From contig NZ_UWOT01000002.1 in the NCBI RefSeq assembly GCF_900604535.1, positions 124,001 through 188,000 of the forward strand: a DNA stretch of 64,000 bases, read 5' to 3'. Numbering within the stretch: position 1 is the first letter of the stretch; every line of letters begins with the position of its first letter. The translations under genes were made by a program, and so were the position numbers. This stretch comes from Romboutsia_E sp900604535 (lineage in GTDB: Bacteria; Bacillota; Clostridia; Peptostreptococcales; Peptostreptococcaceae). The notes under the pieces were generated by a model. It was given only the letters and a program-made list of their open reading frames with translations. It was not told the origin of the DNA and did no database searches. Shown piece by piece: positions 26,198 through 35,749 of the stretch.

Positions 26198-27334
26198 ATG
26201 AAGAATATATTATTAGAAAAAGGACAAGAAGTACATGAAAAGTTATGTGAAATAAGTGATTATATTTACGAAAATCCAGAGCTTGGGAATAAGGAATATA
26301 AAGCTGTTGAAGTATTAACTAACTTTTTAAAAGAGCATAATTTTGAAATAGAAAAAGAGTTACTGGGTATAGAGACTGCTTTTAGAGCAATTTATGATAG
26401 TAAAAAAGAAGGTCCAACTATAGGGTATTTATGTGAATATGATGCTCTTCCTTTAATAGGTCATGGATGTGGTCATAATATGATAGGAACTATGTCAACA
26501 GGAGCAGGAGTAATTTTAAGCAAAGTAATAGATGAAGTAGGAGGACGTATTATAGTATATGGAACTCCAGCAGAAGAAACTAATGGAGCAAAAGTTATAC
26601 TTGCAGAGGAAGGCGTATTTGATGAATTAGATGTAGCTATGATGGTTCATCCAGCAGATATAACTGCTAAAAGTGGTACATCTATGGCACTTTACCCACT
26701 ACAGTTTACTTATAAAGGAAAAACAGCTCATGCAGCATCATGTCCACAAGATGGAATAAATGCATTAAATAGTGTAATACAATTATTTAATGGTATAGAT
26801 GCCCTACGTCAACATGTTACTCCAGATGTTAGAATGCACGGAATAATAACTAATGGTGGAGTAGCTGCAAATATAGTTCCAGATGAAGCAACAGCGCAGT
26901 TTTATTTTAGAGCAGATAAGAAAGAAACTTTAGATGAATTATTAGAAAAAGTTAAAAAAATTGCAAAAGGAGCTGCTCTTATGACAGGTGCAACTCTTGA
27001 AATGAGTAGATATGAATTACCTAATGATAACTTAGTTACAAATGAAAATTTATCAGAAGCCTTTACTGAAAATTTAAAAAACTTAGGAATTACGGATATT
27101 TATGAGTCAAGACAAAGTGGATCAAGTGATATTGGAAATGTAAGTCATAAGACTCCTACTATACATCCATATATTGGAATAACTGACTGTTGCATAACAA
27201 GCCACAGTGTAGAAATGGCAGATGCAACAACAACCAAACTAGCTCATGAAAGATTATTAATTGGAGCATTAGCTCTTGCCTATACAGGATATGATGTATT
27301 AACTAATAATATTGATTTAGATAAAAATAGTTAA
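26198..27334 (+). CDS. M20 family amidohydrolase/peptidase
   Basis: ATG 26198 is used because TTTGGAGGG is its ribosome site; an upstream TTG in frame is part of that site. 378 residues. Metal ligands in GYLCEYDALPLIGHGCGHNMIGT, a glutamate in GTPAEETNGAK and the dimerisation domain from about residue 170 match the aminoacylase-like M20D group (AbgB/PepV-like). It probably cleaves an N-acyl amino acid or small peptide. It lies 22 bases after the transporter and shares its T-box control, so its substrate may be what the transporter imports. Confidence 0.85.
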   Translation: MKNILLEKGQEVHEKLCEISDYIYENPELGNKEYKAVEVLTNFLKEHNFEIEKELLGIETAFRAIYDSKKEGPTIGYLCEYDALPLIGHGCGHNMIGTMSTGAGVILSKVIDEVGGRIIVYGTPAEETNGAKVILAEEGVFDELDVAMMVHPADITAKSGTSMALYPLQFTYKGKTAHAASCPQDGINALNSVIQLFNGIDALRQHVTPDVRMHGIITNGGVAANIVPDEATAQFYFRADKKETLDELLEKVKKIAKGAALMTGATLEMSRYELPNDNLVTNENLSEAFTENLKNLGITDIYESRQSGSSDIGNVSHKTPTIHPYIGITDCCITSHSVEMADATTTKLAHERLLIGALALAYTGYDVLTNNIDLDKNS

Positions 27335-27360
27335 AAAACTAAATAAAATGAAAAAAATAA

Positions 27361-27392
27361 AAAAAGTGGACTGTATATGTCCACTTTTTTTA
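27361..27392 (+). terminator. Terminator of the T-box operon
   Basis: AAAAAGTGGAC pairs with GTCCACTTTTT around a six-base loop, followed by a T run. Confidence 0.88.
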
Positions 27393-27535
27393 TTATTATC
27401 TAATATATAATTTATACGTATAAATTTATGAAGTGTAAAATTATATAGTATATTAATTTAATTACATACTTAACTGAATTAATATATTTAGATATGCTAA
27501 AAATAAACTAAATCAAAAACATATGAGGTGAAATT

Positions 27536-28720
27536 ATGAATAAATTCATAGAACAAGCTAAAGAAATAAAAGACGATTTAATAGATTATAGAAGAACAAT
27601 TCATAGTAATCCTGAAGTAGGAGCAGTATTACCTAAAACAAAAGCTTATGTAATGGATAAGTTAAGAGAATTTGGATATGAACCTAAAGAAATATGTGAA
27701 AGTGGTATAGTAGCTACTATTGAAGGTCCTAAGCCAGGAAAGACTTTCTTATTAAGAGCCGATATGGATGCTCTTCCAATGGAAGAATCTACATCATGTG
27801 ATTTTGCTGCTACAAATGGATGCATGCACTCTTGTGGACATGATATGCATACTGCAATGTTACTTGGAGCTGCTAAATTACTTAAGCAAAACCAAGATGA
27901 AATAGAAGGAACAGTTAAGTTAGTATTCCAACCTGATGAAGAAGGGTTCACTGGAGCTAAAAAAATGATAGAAGCTGGAGTACTTTCAAATCCTAAAGTA
28001 GATGCTGCAATGGCGATGCATGTTAACTCTGGAACACCATCAAACTTAGTAGTATGTGGACTAGGAACAAGTATAGGTGGATGTAACAGATTTAGAATAG
28101 TTGTAAAAGGAACTGGATGTCATGGGGCTATGCCAGAAACTGGAGTAGATCCAATAAACATAGCAGCTCATATATACTTAGCTATACAAGGAATAACAAG
28201 TAGAGAAATAGTTGCTACTCAACCAGTAGTTGTAACAATAGGTAAATTTGCAGGTGGAGATGCACCAAATATAATACCTGGTGAAGTTGTTATGGAGGGA
28301 ACAATAAGAACTTTAGATAAAGAAGTAGGAGAATTCATATTTAACAGAATGAATGAAATAGTTACTACAACTGCTAAAATGTTCAGAGGAGAAGCTGAAT
28401 TAATAGAATTATCTTCTGTTCCACCATTAGCTAATGATAATGATTTAGCAAATGAAGTTACTGGATACTTAAAAGACATCGTAGGTGAAAGAGGGATCTA
28501 CATGTTTGAAGGTGGAGGAATGGGTTCTGAAGACTTCGCTTCTTACTCATATGAAGTTCCAAGTTTATATATAATATTAGGAGCTGGAGCTGCTAATGAG
28601 AATCCAGAGTTCGGTAAACCAATGCATAATACTAAAGTAGTGTTTAATGAAGATGTTTTACCAACAGGTGCTGCTATACATGCATACAGTGCAATAATGT
28701 GGTTAAAAAATCATAAATAA
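27536..28720 (+). CDS. M20 family amidohydrolase (HipO/IAA-amino acid hydrolase type)
   Basis: 394 residues. LRADMDALPMEE, the HSCGHDMHTAMLLGAAKLL zinc motif, FQPDEEGFTGAKKMIEAG and a late GGGMGSEDFASYS are the expected landmarks of amidohydrolases such as hippurate hydrolase or N-acyl-aminoacyl deacylases. It is not the same as the preceding M20 gene; a terminator separates them and it has its own AGGTG site. More codons here end in C or G than in neighbours, which hints at high expression. Confidence 0.87.
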   Translation: MNKFIEQAKEIKDDLIDYRRTIHSNPEVGAVLPKTKAYVMDKLREFGYEPKEICESGIVATIEGPKPGKTFLLRADMDALPMEESTSCDFAATNGCMHSCGHDMHTAMLLGAAKLLKQNQDEIEGTVKLVFQPDEEGFTGAKKMIEAGVLSNPKVDAAMAMHVNSGTPSNLVVCGLGTSIGGCNRFRIVVKGTGCHGAMPETGVDPINIAAHIYLAIQGITSREIVATQPVVVTIGKFAGGDAPNIIPGEVVMEGTIRTLDKEVGEFIFNRMNEIVTTTAKMFRGEAELIELSSVPPLANDNDLANEVTGYLKDIVGERGIYMFEGGGMGSEDFASYSYEVPSLYIILGAGAANENPEFGKPMHNTKVVFNEDVLPTGAAIHAYSAIMWLKNHK

Positions 28721-28755
28721 TTATACTATAAATAATAACTTCGAAGGTAATATTA

Positions 28756-29402
28756 ATGAGACTACTAGACATTGTATTTTATTTATTAAGAAGTAGTTCT
28801 AAAGTTACAATTAAGGAACTATCTAAGGTTTTTAATGTATCTACAAAAACTATAAGAAGAGATTTAGACAAATTATCTATAATAGGAATACCTATAATAA
28901 CATATAGAGGTGTAAATGGAGGTGTAGAGATTGATAAAAACTATATAATAGCAAAGCATGTATTAAAATATAGTGATTATGAATCTTTAATATTTGCACT
29001 TTATATAGGTGAAAGTATCAGCAAAAACATAAGCGAATCTTTTTTAATAGATAAGTTTAAGTCTGTAGATAAAAGTAAGTGTACTAAAATTTTAGATAAT
29101 ATTAAAGATAGATTTATAATAGATTTATTTGAAGATAAGTTTGATACTAAAACTGAAATATGTAAAGATATAGATATAGCACTAGATAATAAATCTTTTA
29201 TAGAATTAGAAATAAATGATGAAAAATTTGAAGTATATCCAATTTCTTATATATTAAGGAAGGATGGATTATGTTTATATTGTTATAAGAATATATTGTT
29301 ATTAATATTAACAAAATATCTAATGTTATAATATGTAATAAAATTTATGATGGTAATATAATTAGTTACAATGAAAATAAAGATAAAATAAAATTTATTT
29401 AA
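28756..29402 (+). pseudogene. YafY-type HTH/WYL-domain regulator with apparent frameshift
   Basis: Starts ATG 28756 behind GAAGG. The N-terminus is a clear DeoR/HTH_11 helix-turn-helix (VTIKELSKVFNVSTKTIRRDLDKL) followed by GVNGGVEI, as in YafY/WYL regulators. The frame stops at 29331, cutting the WYL-like domain after PISYILRKDGLCLYCYK. In another frame the sequence continues as YIVININKISNVIIC and ends at the TAA at 29400-29402, just before a terminator. One extra base near 29290 would restore a protein of about 215 residues. Hence a frameshift mutation or base-call error. Confidence 0.7.
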
Positions 29403-29404
29403 AT

Positions 29405-29443
29405 AAAAAGTACTCATATATTATCTATGAGTACTTTTTATTT
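29405..29443 (+). terminator. Rho-independent terminator
   Basis: 14-bp stem (AAAAAGTACTCATA and complement) with a short loop and T run, immediately after the restored end of the WYL gene. Confidence 0.88.
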
Positions 29444-29550
29444 TGAAAAAATTAAACTTAATATATTTGCGTGACAGTAAAACTTATTAAAATGACGATT
29501 AATGTCAAAGTTTACAAAATAGTCTAAAAATGGTAGAATATATAATAATA

Positions 29551-29586
29551 ATTAGCATCTAATTAAATATTAGAATTAGTGCTAAT
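29551..29586 (+). promoter_or_regulatory. Inverted repeat in the agrC leader
   Basis: ATTAGC...CTAATT pairs with AATTAG...GCTAAT across a short loop, ending about 20 bases before the kinase start. It could be a leader hairpin or a regulator site for an AgrA-like protein. Neither is shown. Confidence 0.45.
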
Positions 29587-29607
29587 TAATATATTAGGAG
29601 ATATAGT

Positions 29608-30924
29608 ATGTTAGAAAAATTAAATATAGAATTATGGGATATTATTAATATAGCCACAGGGACTGTAGACTGGATTATTTTCTTTTTATCAATTGACTCA
29701 TTTGGAAAGAGAAAATTATCTAATATAAAATATATACTTGGAATTATGTTCATATTTATACTTATGGGATCTATCAATGTATCTGGTATTAATCCAAATA
29801 CAAAGATTATCATATGTATGATAGTAGGAGGTATATTCTATTCTTTATTTTATAAAGATAAAATATATAAATGTGTATTAGTTACACTATTATTTTGGTT
29901 AGGGTTAATTCTTGCTGAAGGGTTAGCTGTAAGTATAGTAGTAATGATGAATGAACTAAATAATATTAACATAATTTTAAATGGTAATTTATTTAGGATA
30001 GAAGCTATTATAGTATCAAAAATATTTTTATCTATAACTCTTATAATCTTTAAGTATTTTAAATTATCATTAGACTTTAAACCAAAAGATATGATACTAA
30101 TAAGCTTGCCATTATTATCAAATATAGTTAGCTTATTGTTAATTTTTGGGTATAACTTAAAAAGTGATGGAATTAGTACGGAACATATTATTATGTTAGT
30201 ATTTACAACAGCACTTATAGTATTATCAAGTATAGTACTTTTAATAGTAATAAGAAAAATTATAGAAGATGATAAAGTTAAATTAGAGTATGAGCTTATA
30301 AATGAAAGAATAAAAACAAATCACAAAAACTATGAAAATATATATGATATATATGATAGATTAAAATTTGTTTATCATGATTTAAAAAATCATATGATCT
30401 GTATGAAGGGGTATGACACAAAAGAAGAAATAATATCTTACATAAATAATTTAGAAAATCAAATAGGTGATTTTGAGAAAGTTAAAAATACAGGAAATAA
30501 AACATTAGATATAATTTTAGGCGAAAAAATACATCTTTGTAAAAAACATAATATTAAGTTTGAAGATAATATAAATATATCTAAGTTAGGTTTTATTAAA
30601 GATATTGATATATGTGCTATATTTGCAAATGCAATAGATAATGCAATAGAAGCATGTGTTAATATAGATAATGAAATAGAAAAAAGGATAGAGGTAAAAG
30701 CCACATATATTAATGGTTTTTCAATAATAAAATTTATAAATTCTAAAGTGAATGATATTAGAATTATTGATGAACGTATAAAAACTAGTAAAGATGATGA
30801 AAAGATACATGGGATAGGTCTTGCTAGTATTGAATATATAGTTGATAAATATGATGGTGAAGTAGTTGTTAATTACTCAGATAATGAATTTATATTAAAA
30901 ATAATGATACCAATAGGTGGATAG
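29608..30924 (+). CDS. agrC: GHKL sensor histidine kinase, AgrC-like
   Basis: 438 residues. Six or seven membrane helices fill the first 230 residues. Then a linker leads to the phospho-accepting histidine (FVYHDLKNH, H257), an N box (NAIDNAIEAC) and a late glycine box (HGIGLASIEYIVDKY). This is the architecture of AgrC/VirS-type receptors for cyclic peptides. The gene for an AgrD-type peptide starts 12 bases after its stop and an AgrB-type processing enzyme follows. No response regulator is nearby, so its partner must be encoded elsewhere. Confidence 0.87.
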   Translation: MLEKLNIELWDIINIATGTVDWIIFFLSIDSFGKRKLSNIKYILGIMFIFILMGSINVSGINPNTKIIICMIVGGIFYSLFYKDKIYKCVLVTLLFWLGLILAEGLAVSIVVMMNELNNINIILNGNLFRIEAIIVSKIFLSITLIIFKYFKLSLDFKPKDMILISLPLLSNIVSLLLIFGYNLKSDGISTEHIIMLVFTTALIVLSSIVLLIVIRKIIEDDKVKLEYELINERIKTNHKNYENIYDIYDRLKFVYHDLKNHMICMKGYDTKEEIISYINNLENQIGDFEKVKNTGNKTLDIILGEKIHLCKKHNIKFEDNINISKLGFIKDIDICAIFANAIDNAIEACVNIDNEIEKRIEVKATYINGFSIIKFINSKVNDIRIIDERIKTSKDDEKIHGIGLASIEYIVDKYDGEVVVNYSDNEFILKIMIPIGG

Positions 30925-30936
30925 GAGAGTAGACTA

Positions 30937-31077
30937 ATGAAAAAAATAGCATTAAAGTTATTAAAAAATATGTCAGCATTAAGTTTAGGGATAGCTGTAT
31001 TATCAGCAAATAGTGCAAGTTCATGGATAGCACATCAAGCAAAAGAACCTCAAGCTTTAAATAAACTAAAGAAATAA
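30937..31077 (+). CDS. agrD: AgrD-like cyclic autoinducer peptide precursor (46 residues)
   Basis: Not in standard gene-length cut-offs. Sequence begins MKKIALKLLKNMSALSLG, an amphipathic leader, then a core ANSASSWIAHQ and an acidic/charged tail with a proline (KEPQ). In AgrD peptides AgrB cuts after a five-residue ring; here the ring would be S28-S-W-I-A32, with Ser28 in place of the usual cysteine, giving a lactone. The ribosome site is AGGAGAG. It lies between agrC and agrB, as expected. Confidence 0.85.
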   Translation: MKKIALKLLKNMSALSLGIAVLSANSASSWIAHQAKEPQALNKLKK

Positions 31078-31087
31078 TATAAGAGAT

Positions 31088-31117
31088 AAGCCTCTCCTTA
31101 ATTATAAGGAGAGGCTT
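31088..31117 (+). promoter_or_regulatory. Hairpin between agrD and agrB
   Basis: Perfect 13-bp arms (AAGCCTCTCCTTA and its complement) with a four-base loop. There is only a weak T stretch after it (TTTAT), so it may attenuate agrB or stabilise the agrD message rather than terminate fully. Confidence 0.6.
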
Positions 31118-31135
31118 TATGAATGAGGAGGAAAT

Positions 31136-31708
31136 ATGTTTAAAAGTTTATCATATAAGTTTGCTGATATGCTTAGTAAAAATGATATAATAGAGGACGA
31201 AGATTTTGAAATATATAGGTATGGTTTTGAAACATTGATTTATTTTATAGTAAATATATCAGTAGCATTATTTATAGGTGCTATTTTTGATAGATTTATA
31301 CATACAATTATCTTTTTAACTTGTTATTGCAGTATAAGACAATTTACTGGTGGGTATCATGCTAGAAATTATACAGAGTGTACGTTGACATTTGTTGTTA
31401 TTTATACCATAACTATTTTTATGGCTAATAACATAAATATTAATAAATATAAGTATTTATTAATATTATTTATGATTTTTAGTATGTATATAATTTATAA
31501 GATTGCTCCTCAAGAGCATAGAAATAAACCACTTAGCAAGGAAGAAAAAGAAAAGTATAAAAGAGTTGTTATGAAAATAGTTGGACTTATAAGTATTATA
31601 TTTATAGCTAGTATTTTATTTAATATTTTTAAAGAATATATTATATATTCTTTACTTGCTATAATTTGGACTTGTATATTATTACTATTAGGAATTTATA
31701 CAAAATAA
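31136..31708 (+). CDS. agrB: AgrB-like peptide-processing membrane protease
   Basis: 190 residues, about five membrane helices. The catalytic pair is visible in FTGGYHARNYTECTLTF: H75 and C82, with the same seven-residue separation as in staphylococcal AgrB. It removes the C-terminal tail of AgrD and closes the ring, before export. Start at 31136 follows GAGGAGG. Ends at a terminator. Confidence 0.9.
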   Translation: MFKSLSYKFADMLSKNDIIEDEDFEIYRYGFETLIYFIVNISVALFIGAIFDRFIHTIIFLTCYCSIRQFTGGYHARNYTECTLTFVVIYTITIFMANNININKYKYLLILFMIFSMYIIYKIAPQEHRNKPLSKEEKEKYKRVVMKIVGLISIIFIASILFNIFKEYIIYSLLAIIWTCILLLLGIYTK

Positions 31709-31715
31709 ATATTAA

Positions 31716-31757
31716 AAAAAAGATATTAACATGAAACTATGTTAATATCTTTTTATT
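31716..31757 (+). terminator. Terminator of the agr locus
   Basis: 15-bp stem (AAAAGATATTAACAT and complement), six-base loop, T run. Confidence 0.88.
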
Positions 31758-31899
31758 TCAATAAAAGTATTTTAGAATAGATAATAAAATTTTTTTACAT
31801 ATATTTAAGAAATATATTAATTTTATACTTTATGTTATAATATAAAATATAAGAATACGGGAAATAGTAACTATATTAGACACTTAGAAAGGGGGATTA

Positions 31900-33411
31900 T
31901 TGTTGCAAATTAAATTGAAAAATAATGATAAAAATTATTTTTATAGATTTATAGGAATTGAAGATTTTTTTAAGTATAATGATGAATTAAAAACACTTCA
32001 ATCAAAATGTAGTGAACTAGAAAATGCATGTTTAATATTTGATAATGAAATTGTATTAAGTGGAGAAATGGAACTTATACAATATATATATAATGAATTA
32101 CAAACTATGAATATAAATGATTTGATTAATCAAGATATAACTATATTTGATGATTTTCAAATTAACAATAAGTTTTTAGAAGCATTACAATATGCAGTTA
32201 ATTTAGGCATGAAAAATGAAAATTTTTTTAATGATAATATAAGAAATAACTTTATAACAAAACTTATAGTTTGGACATATATGTACGTTAAAAATATTGA
32301 TTTTAATAAGGGCTATAATCCTCTATGTATTTATTACGGAAAAATAGAAAGACATGAAATCTACTTTTTAATGTTACTTTATAAGATGAATTTTGATATT
32401 TTATATATAAACCCTTTAAAAGAAGAATATTTCGAAGAAATAGATAAAGATAAATTGAGTATATGTAAAAAAAGTATGAAAATAGACTCAATAGAATCTT
32501 TTAATGAAAGATGTAAAAAGGGAAAAATAATAGAGAATATAGAGACTATCACAAAACAAATTCAAAAAGAAATACATGAAGAGCTTTTTGTAAATACAGG
32601 AATGTTTAAACCATGGCAGTTTAGAAATGGATTTACTAAAAGTGTACTTTTAGACACTATAGTAGAAGATATAGAGATTTACTTTAATGAGCCAGCTAAG
32701 TTAAGAGATGGATTTGATGTTGATGGAAATATAGTTAAAGTTCCAACTTTCTTTTATAAAATAGATGGTGCGTATGCTGATAGAAGTAAATATGTTAAAT
32801 TAGTATCTAAATGCTTAGAACCATATCCTATTTCATCTTCAAATAAATTATTCTTTGAGAATGGAAAAATATCATATGATGAAGGCATAAGTGATGAGAT
32901 GTTTCAACTTATGTTTTGTCAACTAAGTGATGGTACTTTTGATATAGGAAATTAAAAATTAAATATCTATAAATTTCAAAAATACAATGAAGTAGTACAA
33001 AACTTTTTACTTAATAAATTTAATGAAGTAATAAAAAGGAATGATTTATTTGTAAATAAATTAGATAAAGATAGTTGCTTAAAACTACTTGTATTAGTTC
33101 TTAATTTGAACCATGATATTATAAGAATAATAGATAATTTTGATTTTGTTGGAGATATTCCTAAAATAGTTATATTTTTAAATAAAGAAGATACTATAAG
33201 TGAAAATATGATTATGTTACTTGGATATCTTCATAATATAGGAATTGATATTATAATATTCAATCCTTCTGGAATGTGTAATTTAAGTAATGTAATAAGA
33301 AGTGATAAATTTAACCAAGTAAGATTAGATAAAATAAGCTATGACACAACATACAATAAGTTAGTCTTTAGTTTAATAAAACCAAGTGTATTTACAAAGC
33401 TATTTAAATAA
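31900..33411 (+). pseudogene. yceG: YceG-like tellurium-resistance/stress protein split by an ochre stop
   Basis: TTG start at 31900 or 31903 after GGGGGA. The frame reads 351 codons, meets TAA at 32953-32955, then continues in the same frame to 33411 without another stop, giving about 503 codons in total, close to Bacillus YceG. N-terminal part contains KPWQFRNGFTKSVLLDTIVEDI, and the segment PTFFYKIDGAYADRSKYVKLV; the C-terminal part contains PKIVIFLNKEDTISEN and IDIIIFNPSGMCNLSNV, both typical of the family. It is the first gene of a TelA-TerD cluster, which would fit a general-stress operon like yceC-H. A single base change would create the stop. Confidence 0.8.
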
Positions 33412-33435
33412 AAGTAACAATATAGGAGATATATC

Positions 33436-34509
33436 ATGAATGAATTTAACAGTGAAGTAGATATAATAGAACAAAGTGATATTTATAAACAAAATTTAAG
33501 ACAGTTACCAGAAGTTCAAAATTTAACTAATGAAATAGAAGTACAAAATTTAAATTCTATAATTCAATTTGGACAAAAAGCAAGTGAAAATATATCAAAA
33601 ATATCTGATGAATTATTATCATCTATGAAAGAAGTGAAAGCTGAGGAAGCAGGAGAAATGCTTGTAAGTCTTACTAAAATTATGGACAAGTTTGATATAA
33701 AAGAACTTGAAAATCAAAAGCAATCAAGTTTAATGACAAAATTGTTTAAAAAGGCAGGCGATACTATAGCTAAGTTATTCCAAAAATATGATACTATGGG
33801 ATATGAAATAGAAAAAGTTTATGTACTTCTTAAAAGGTATGAAAATGAAATAAAAGAATCAAATGCAAAGCTTAAAAAGCTATATGATGGAAACTTAGAA
33901 CATTATAAGCAGTTAGAGAAATACATTGTTGCTGGTGAATTAGCAGCTGAAGAAGTTGATATGTATATAAATCAATTTACAAATGACAACACTATGAATC
34001 CTGAAGAAAGATATATGATGATTCAAAAACTTGAAGTTTGTAAGGAAATGCTACAACAACGTTTATATGATTTAAAAGTAGCTGAAAATATAGCTATACA
34101 AGCAGCGCCGATGATTCAGACAATGCAAATGTCAAACTTTAATTTATTAAGAAAGATAAATACATCTTTTATAATAACATTGCCAATATTTAAGCAATGT
34201 TTAGCACAAGCTATAATTTTAAAAAGACAAGAAATACAAGCAAAATCTTTAAAACAATTAGATGATAAAACTAATGAGCTTATAATGAGAAATGCACAAT
34301 CTACTGCTAGACAATCTGTAGATATAGCTAGAATGAGTTCAGGAAGTGTTGTAGCAATTGAAACATTAGAAAAATCCTACCAAACAATAATAAAAGGTAT
34401 AGAAGATACTAAAGCAATACAAAATGAAAATAAAGCAAGAAGAAATGAAAATACTATAAAATTAGAGCAAATGAAGGCTAGTATGAAAAGAAATATACCA
34501 AGCGCATAA
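33436..34509 (+). CDS. Toxic anion resistance protein, TelA family (YceH-like)
   Basis: 357 residues, mostly long helices; no membrane segments. LKKLYDGNLEHYKQLEKYIVAGELAAEE and NLLRKINTSFIITLPIFKQCLAQAIILKRQ are TelA family landmarks. Bacillus YceH and plasmid TelA give resistance to tellurite and some cell-wall agents by an unknown mechanism, likely membrane-associated. It lies 25 bases after yceG, and the first TerD follows after 18. Confidence 0.88.
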   Translation: MNEFNSEVDIIEQSDIYKQNLRQLPEVQNLTNEIEVQNLNSIIQFGQKASENISKISDELLSSMKEVKAEEAGEMLVSLTKIMDKFDIKELENQKQSSLMTKLFKKAGDTIAKLFQKYDTMGYEIEKVYVLLKRYENEIKESNAKLKKLYDGNLEHYKQLEKYIVAGELAAEEVDMYINQFTNDNTMNPEERYMMIQKLEVCKEMLQQRLYDLKVAENIAIQAAPMIQTMQMSNFNLLRKINTSFIITLPIFKQCLAQAIILKRQEIQAKSLKQLDDKTNELIMRNAQSTARQSVDIARMSSGSVVAIETLEKSYQTIIKGIEDTKAIQNENKARRNENTIKLEQMKASMKRNIPSA

Positions 34510-34527
34510 TATAAAGGGGGTAAATAA

Positions 34528-35127
34528 ATGGCTATAAATTTAGGAATAAATAAGAACACTGTAAATGCATTAAACTTACAAAAAAATGATATATTAGATT
34601 TAACTAAAAAGAATCCAGGTCTTGAAAATGTAATTCTAGGAGCTGGATGGGATGTAGCAAGTATAGGTCAAGATTTTGATATAGATATAGCAGCATTTTT
34701 ATTAGATGCAAGTAATAAAGTTACTCAAGTTCCACAAGATGTAATATTTTTCAATAATAAGTTTGGAGATGGAATTTATCTAGAAGGAGATAATAGAACT
34801 GGTACAGGTGATGGTGATGATGAAAGAATACAAATTGATTTAAGTAAAATAAGAAGTGATATTCAAAAAATAGTATTCATAGTTACTATACACAATGCAC
34901 AAGAAAAAAGACAAACTTTCGGTATGGTAAATAATTCTTATGTAAGATTATTAGATGCTAAAAATAATGAAAAAGAAATCTGTAGATTTAACTTAAAAGA
35001 AAATGGATCAACTGTTACTTCAGTTATATTCGCAGAGTTATACAAAGATGGTTATGAATGGTATTTCAAAGCTTTAGGTGATGGTAAAATAGCAGACTTA
35101 AATGGTATGCTAGGTTTATATATGTAA
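34528..35127 (+). CDS. terD: TerD family protein, copy 1
   Basis: 199 residues, TerD fold with calcium sites: DFDIDIAAFLLD and NRTGTGDGDDERIQIDLSKI, then IVFIVTIHNAQEKRQTFGMVNNSYVRLLD. TerD proteins bind calcium and are linked to tellurite, phage and general stress resistance. About 75% similar by eye to copy 3. Start behind AAGGGGG. Confidence 0.9.
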   Translation: MAINLGINKNTVNALNLQKNDILDLTKKNPGLENVILGAGWDVASIGQDFDIDIAAFLLDASNKVTQVPQDVIFFNNKFGDGIYLEGDNRTGTGDGDDERIQIDLSKIRSDIQKIVFIVTIHNAQEKRQTFGMVNNSYVRLLDAKNNEKEICRFNLKENGSTVTSVIFAELYKDGYEWYFKALGDGKIADLNGMLGLYM

Positions 35128-35155
35128 TAAAAAAATACAACTAAGGGGAAATCTT

Positions 35156-35737
35156 ATGAATTTATTAAACTTACAAAAAAATGATATATTAGATTTAACT
35201 AAAAAAGATCCTTCATTAAACAATATAGTATTAGCAGCAGGATGGGATGTAGTTAAAAGAGGATTCTTTAATTTTGGTGCACCAGATATGGACCTAGATT
35301 TATCAGCAATATTATTAGGTGAAGATGGAAGAATAATAGGCGAAGAAGGCATAATATACTTTAGAAATCAAAGAGGCCCAGGTATATTTTTACATAATGA
35401 CAATAGAACAGGAGAAGGACATGGTGATGATGAAAAAATATCTATAACATTAAATAGTTTACCTTCTAACTGTAAAAAGGTTATTTTCTCAGTAAATATA
35501 TATCAAGGAAAAGAAAGAAGACAAGATTTTTCAAAGGTAAGAAACGCCTATGTTAGAGTTCTTAATAGCGATAAAGGTGATAGTGAGATATGTAGATATA
35601 ACTTAAGTGAAGATGGTGGAAAAGCCACATCACTTATATTTGCAGAATTAGAAAAAATAGGTTCTGACTGGAATTTTAAAGCAGTTGGACAATTATTAGA
35701 GGGTAACTTAACTACATTAATACAAAAATATCAATAA
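35156..35737 (+). CDS. TerD family protein, copy 2 (divergent)
   Basis: 193 residues. Keeps the family core (LNLQKNDILDLTKKDPSL, DLDLSAILLGEDG, NRTGEGHGDDEKISITL, RNAYVRVLNSD) but is clearly more divergent than the other two copies and has an extra FFNFGAPDM insertion. Similar to YceE/YceD-type variation within one operon. Start behind AAGGGG. Confidence 0.88.
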   Translation: MNLLNLQKNDILDLTKKDPSLNNIVLAAGWDVVKRGFFNFGAPDMDLDLSAILLGEDGRIIGEEGIIYFRNQRGPGIFLHNDNRTGEGHGDDEKISITLNSLPSNCKKVIFSVNIYQGKERRQDFSKVRNAYVRVLNSDKGDSEICRYNLSEDGGKATSLIFAELEKIGSDWNFKAVGQLLEGNLTTLIQKYQ

Positions 35738-35749
35738 GAGGTGAATAAT

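Noticed and set aside
33106..33411. Separate 101-residue gene with TTG start
   Set aside because: It is the in-frame C-terminus of YceG beyond the TAA at 32953; no ribosome site.
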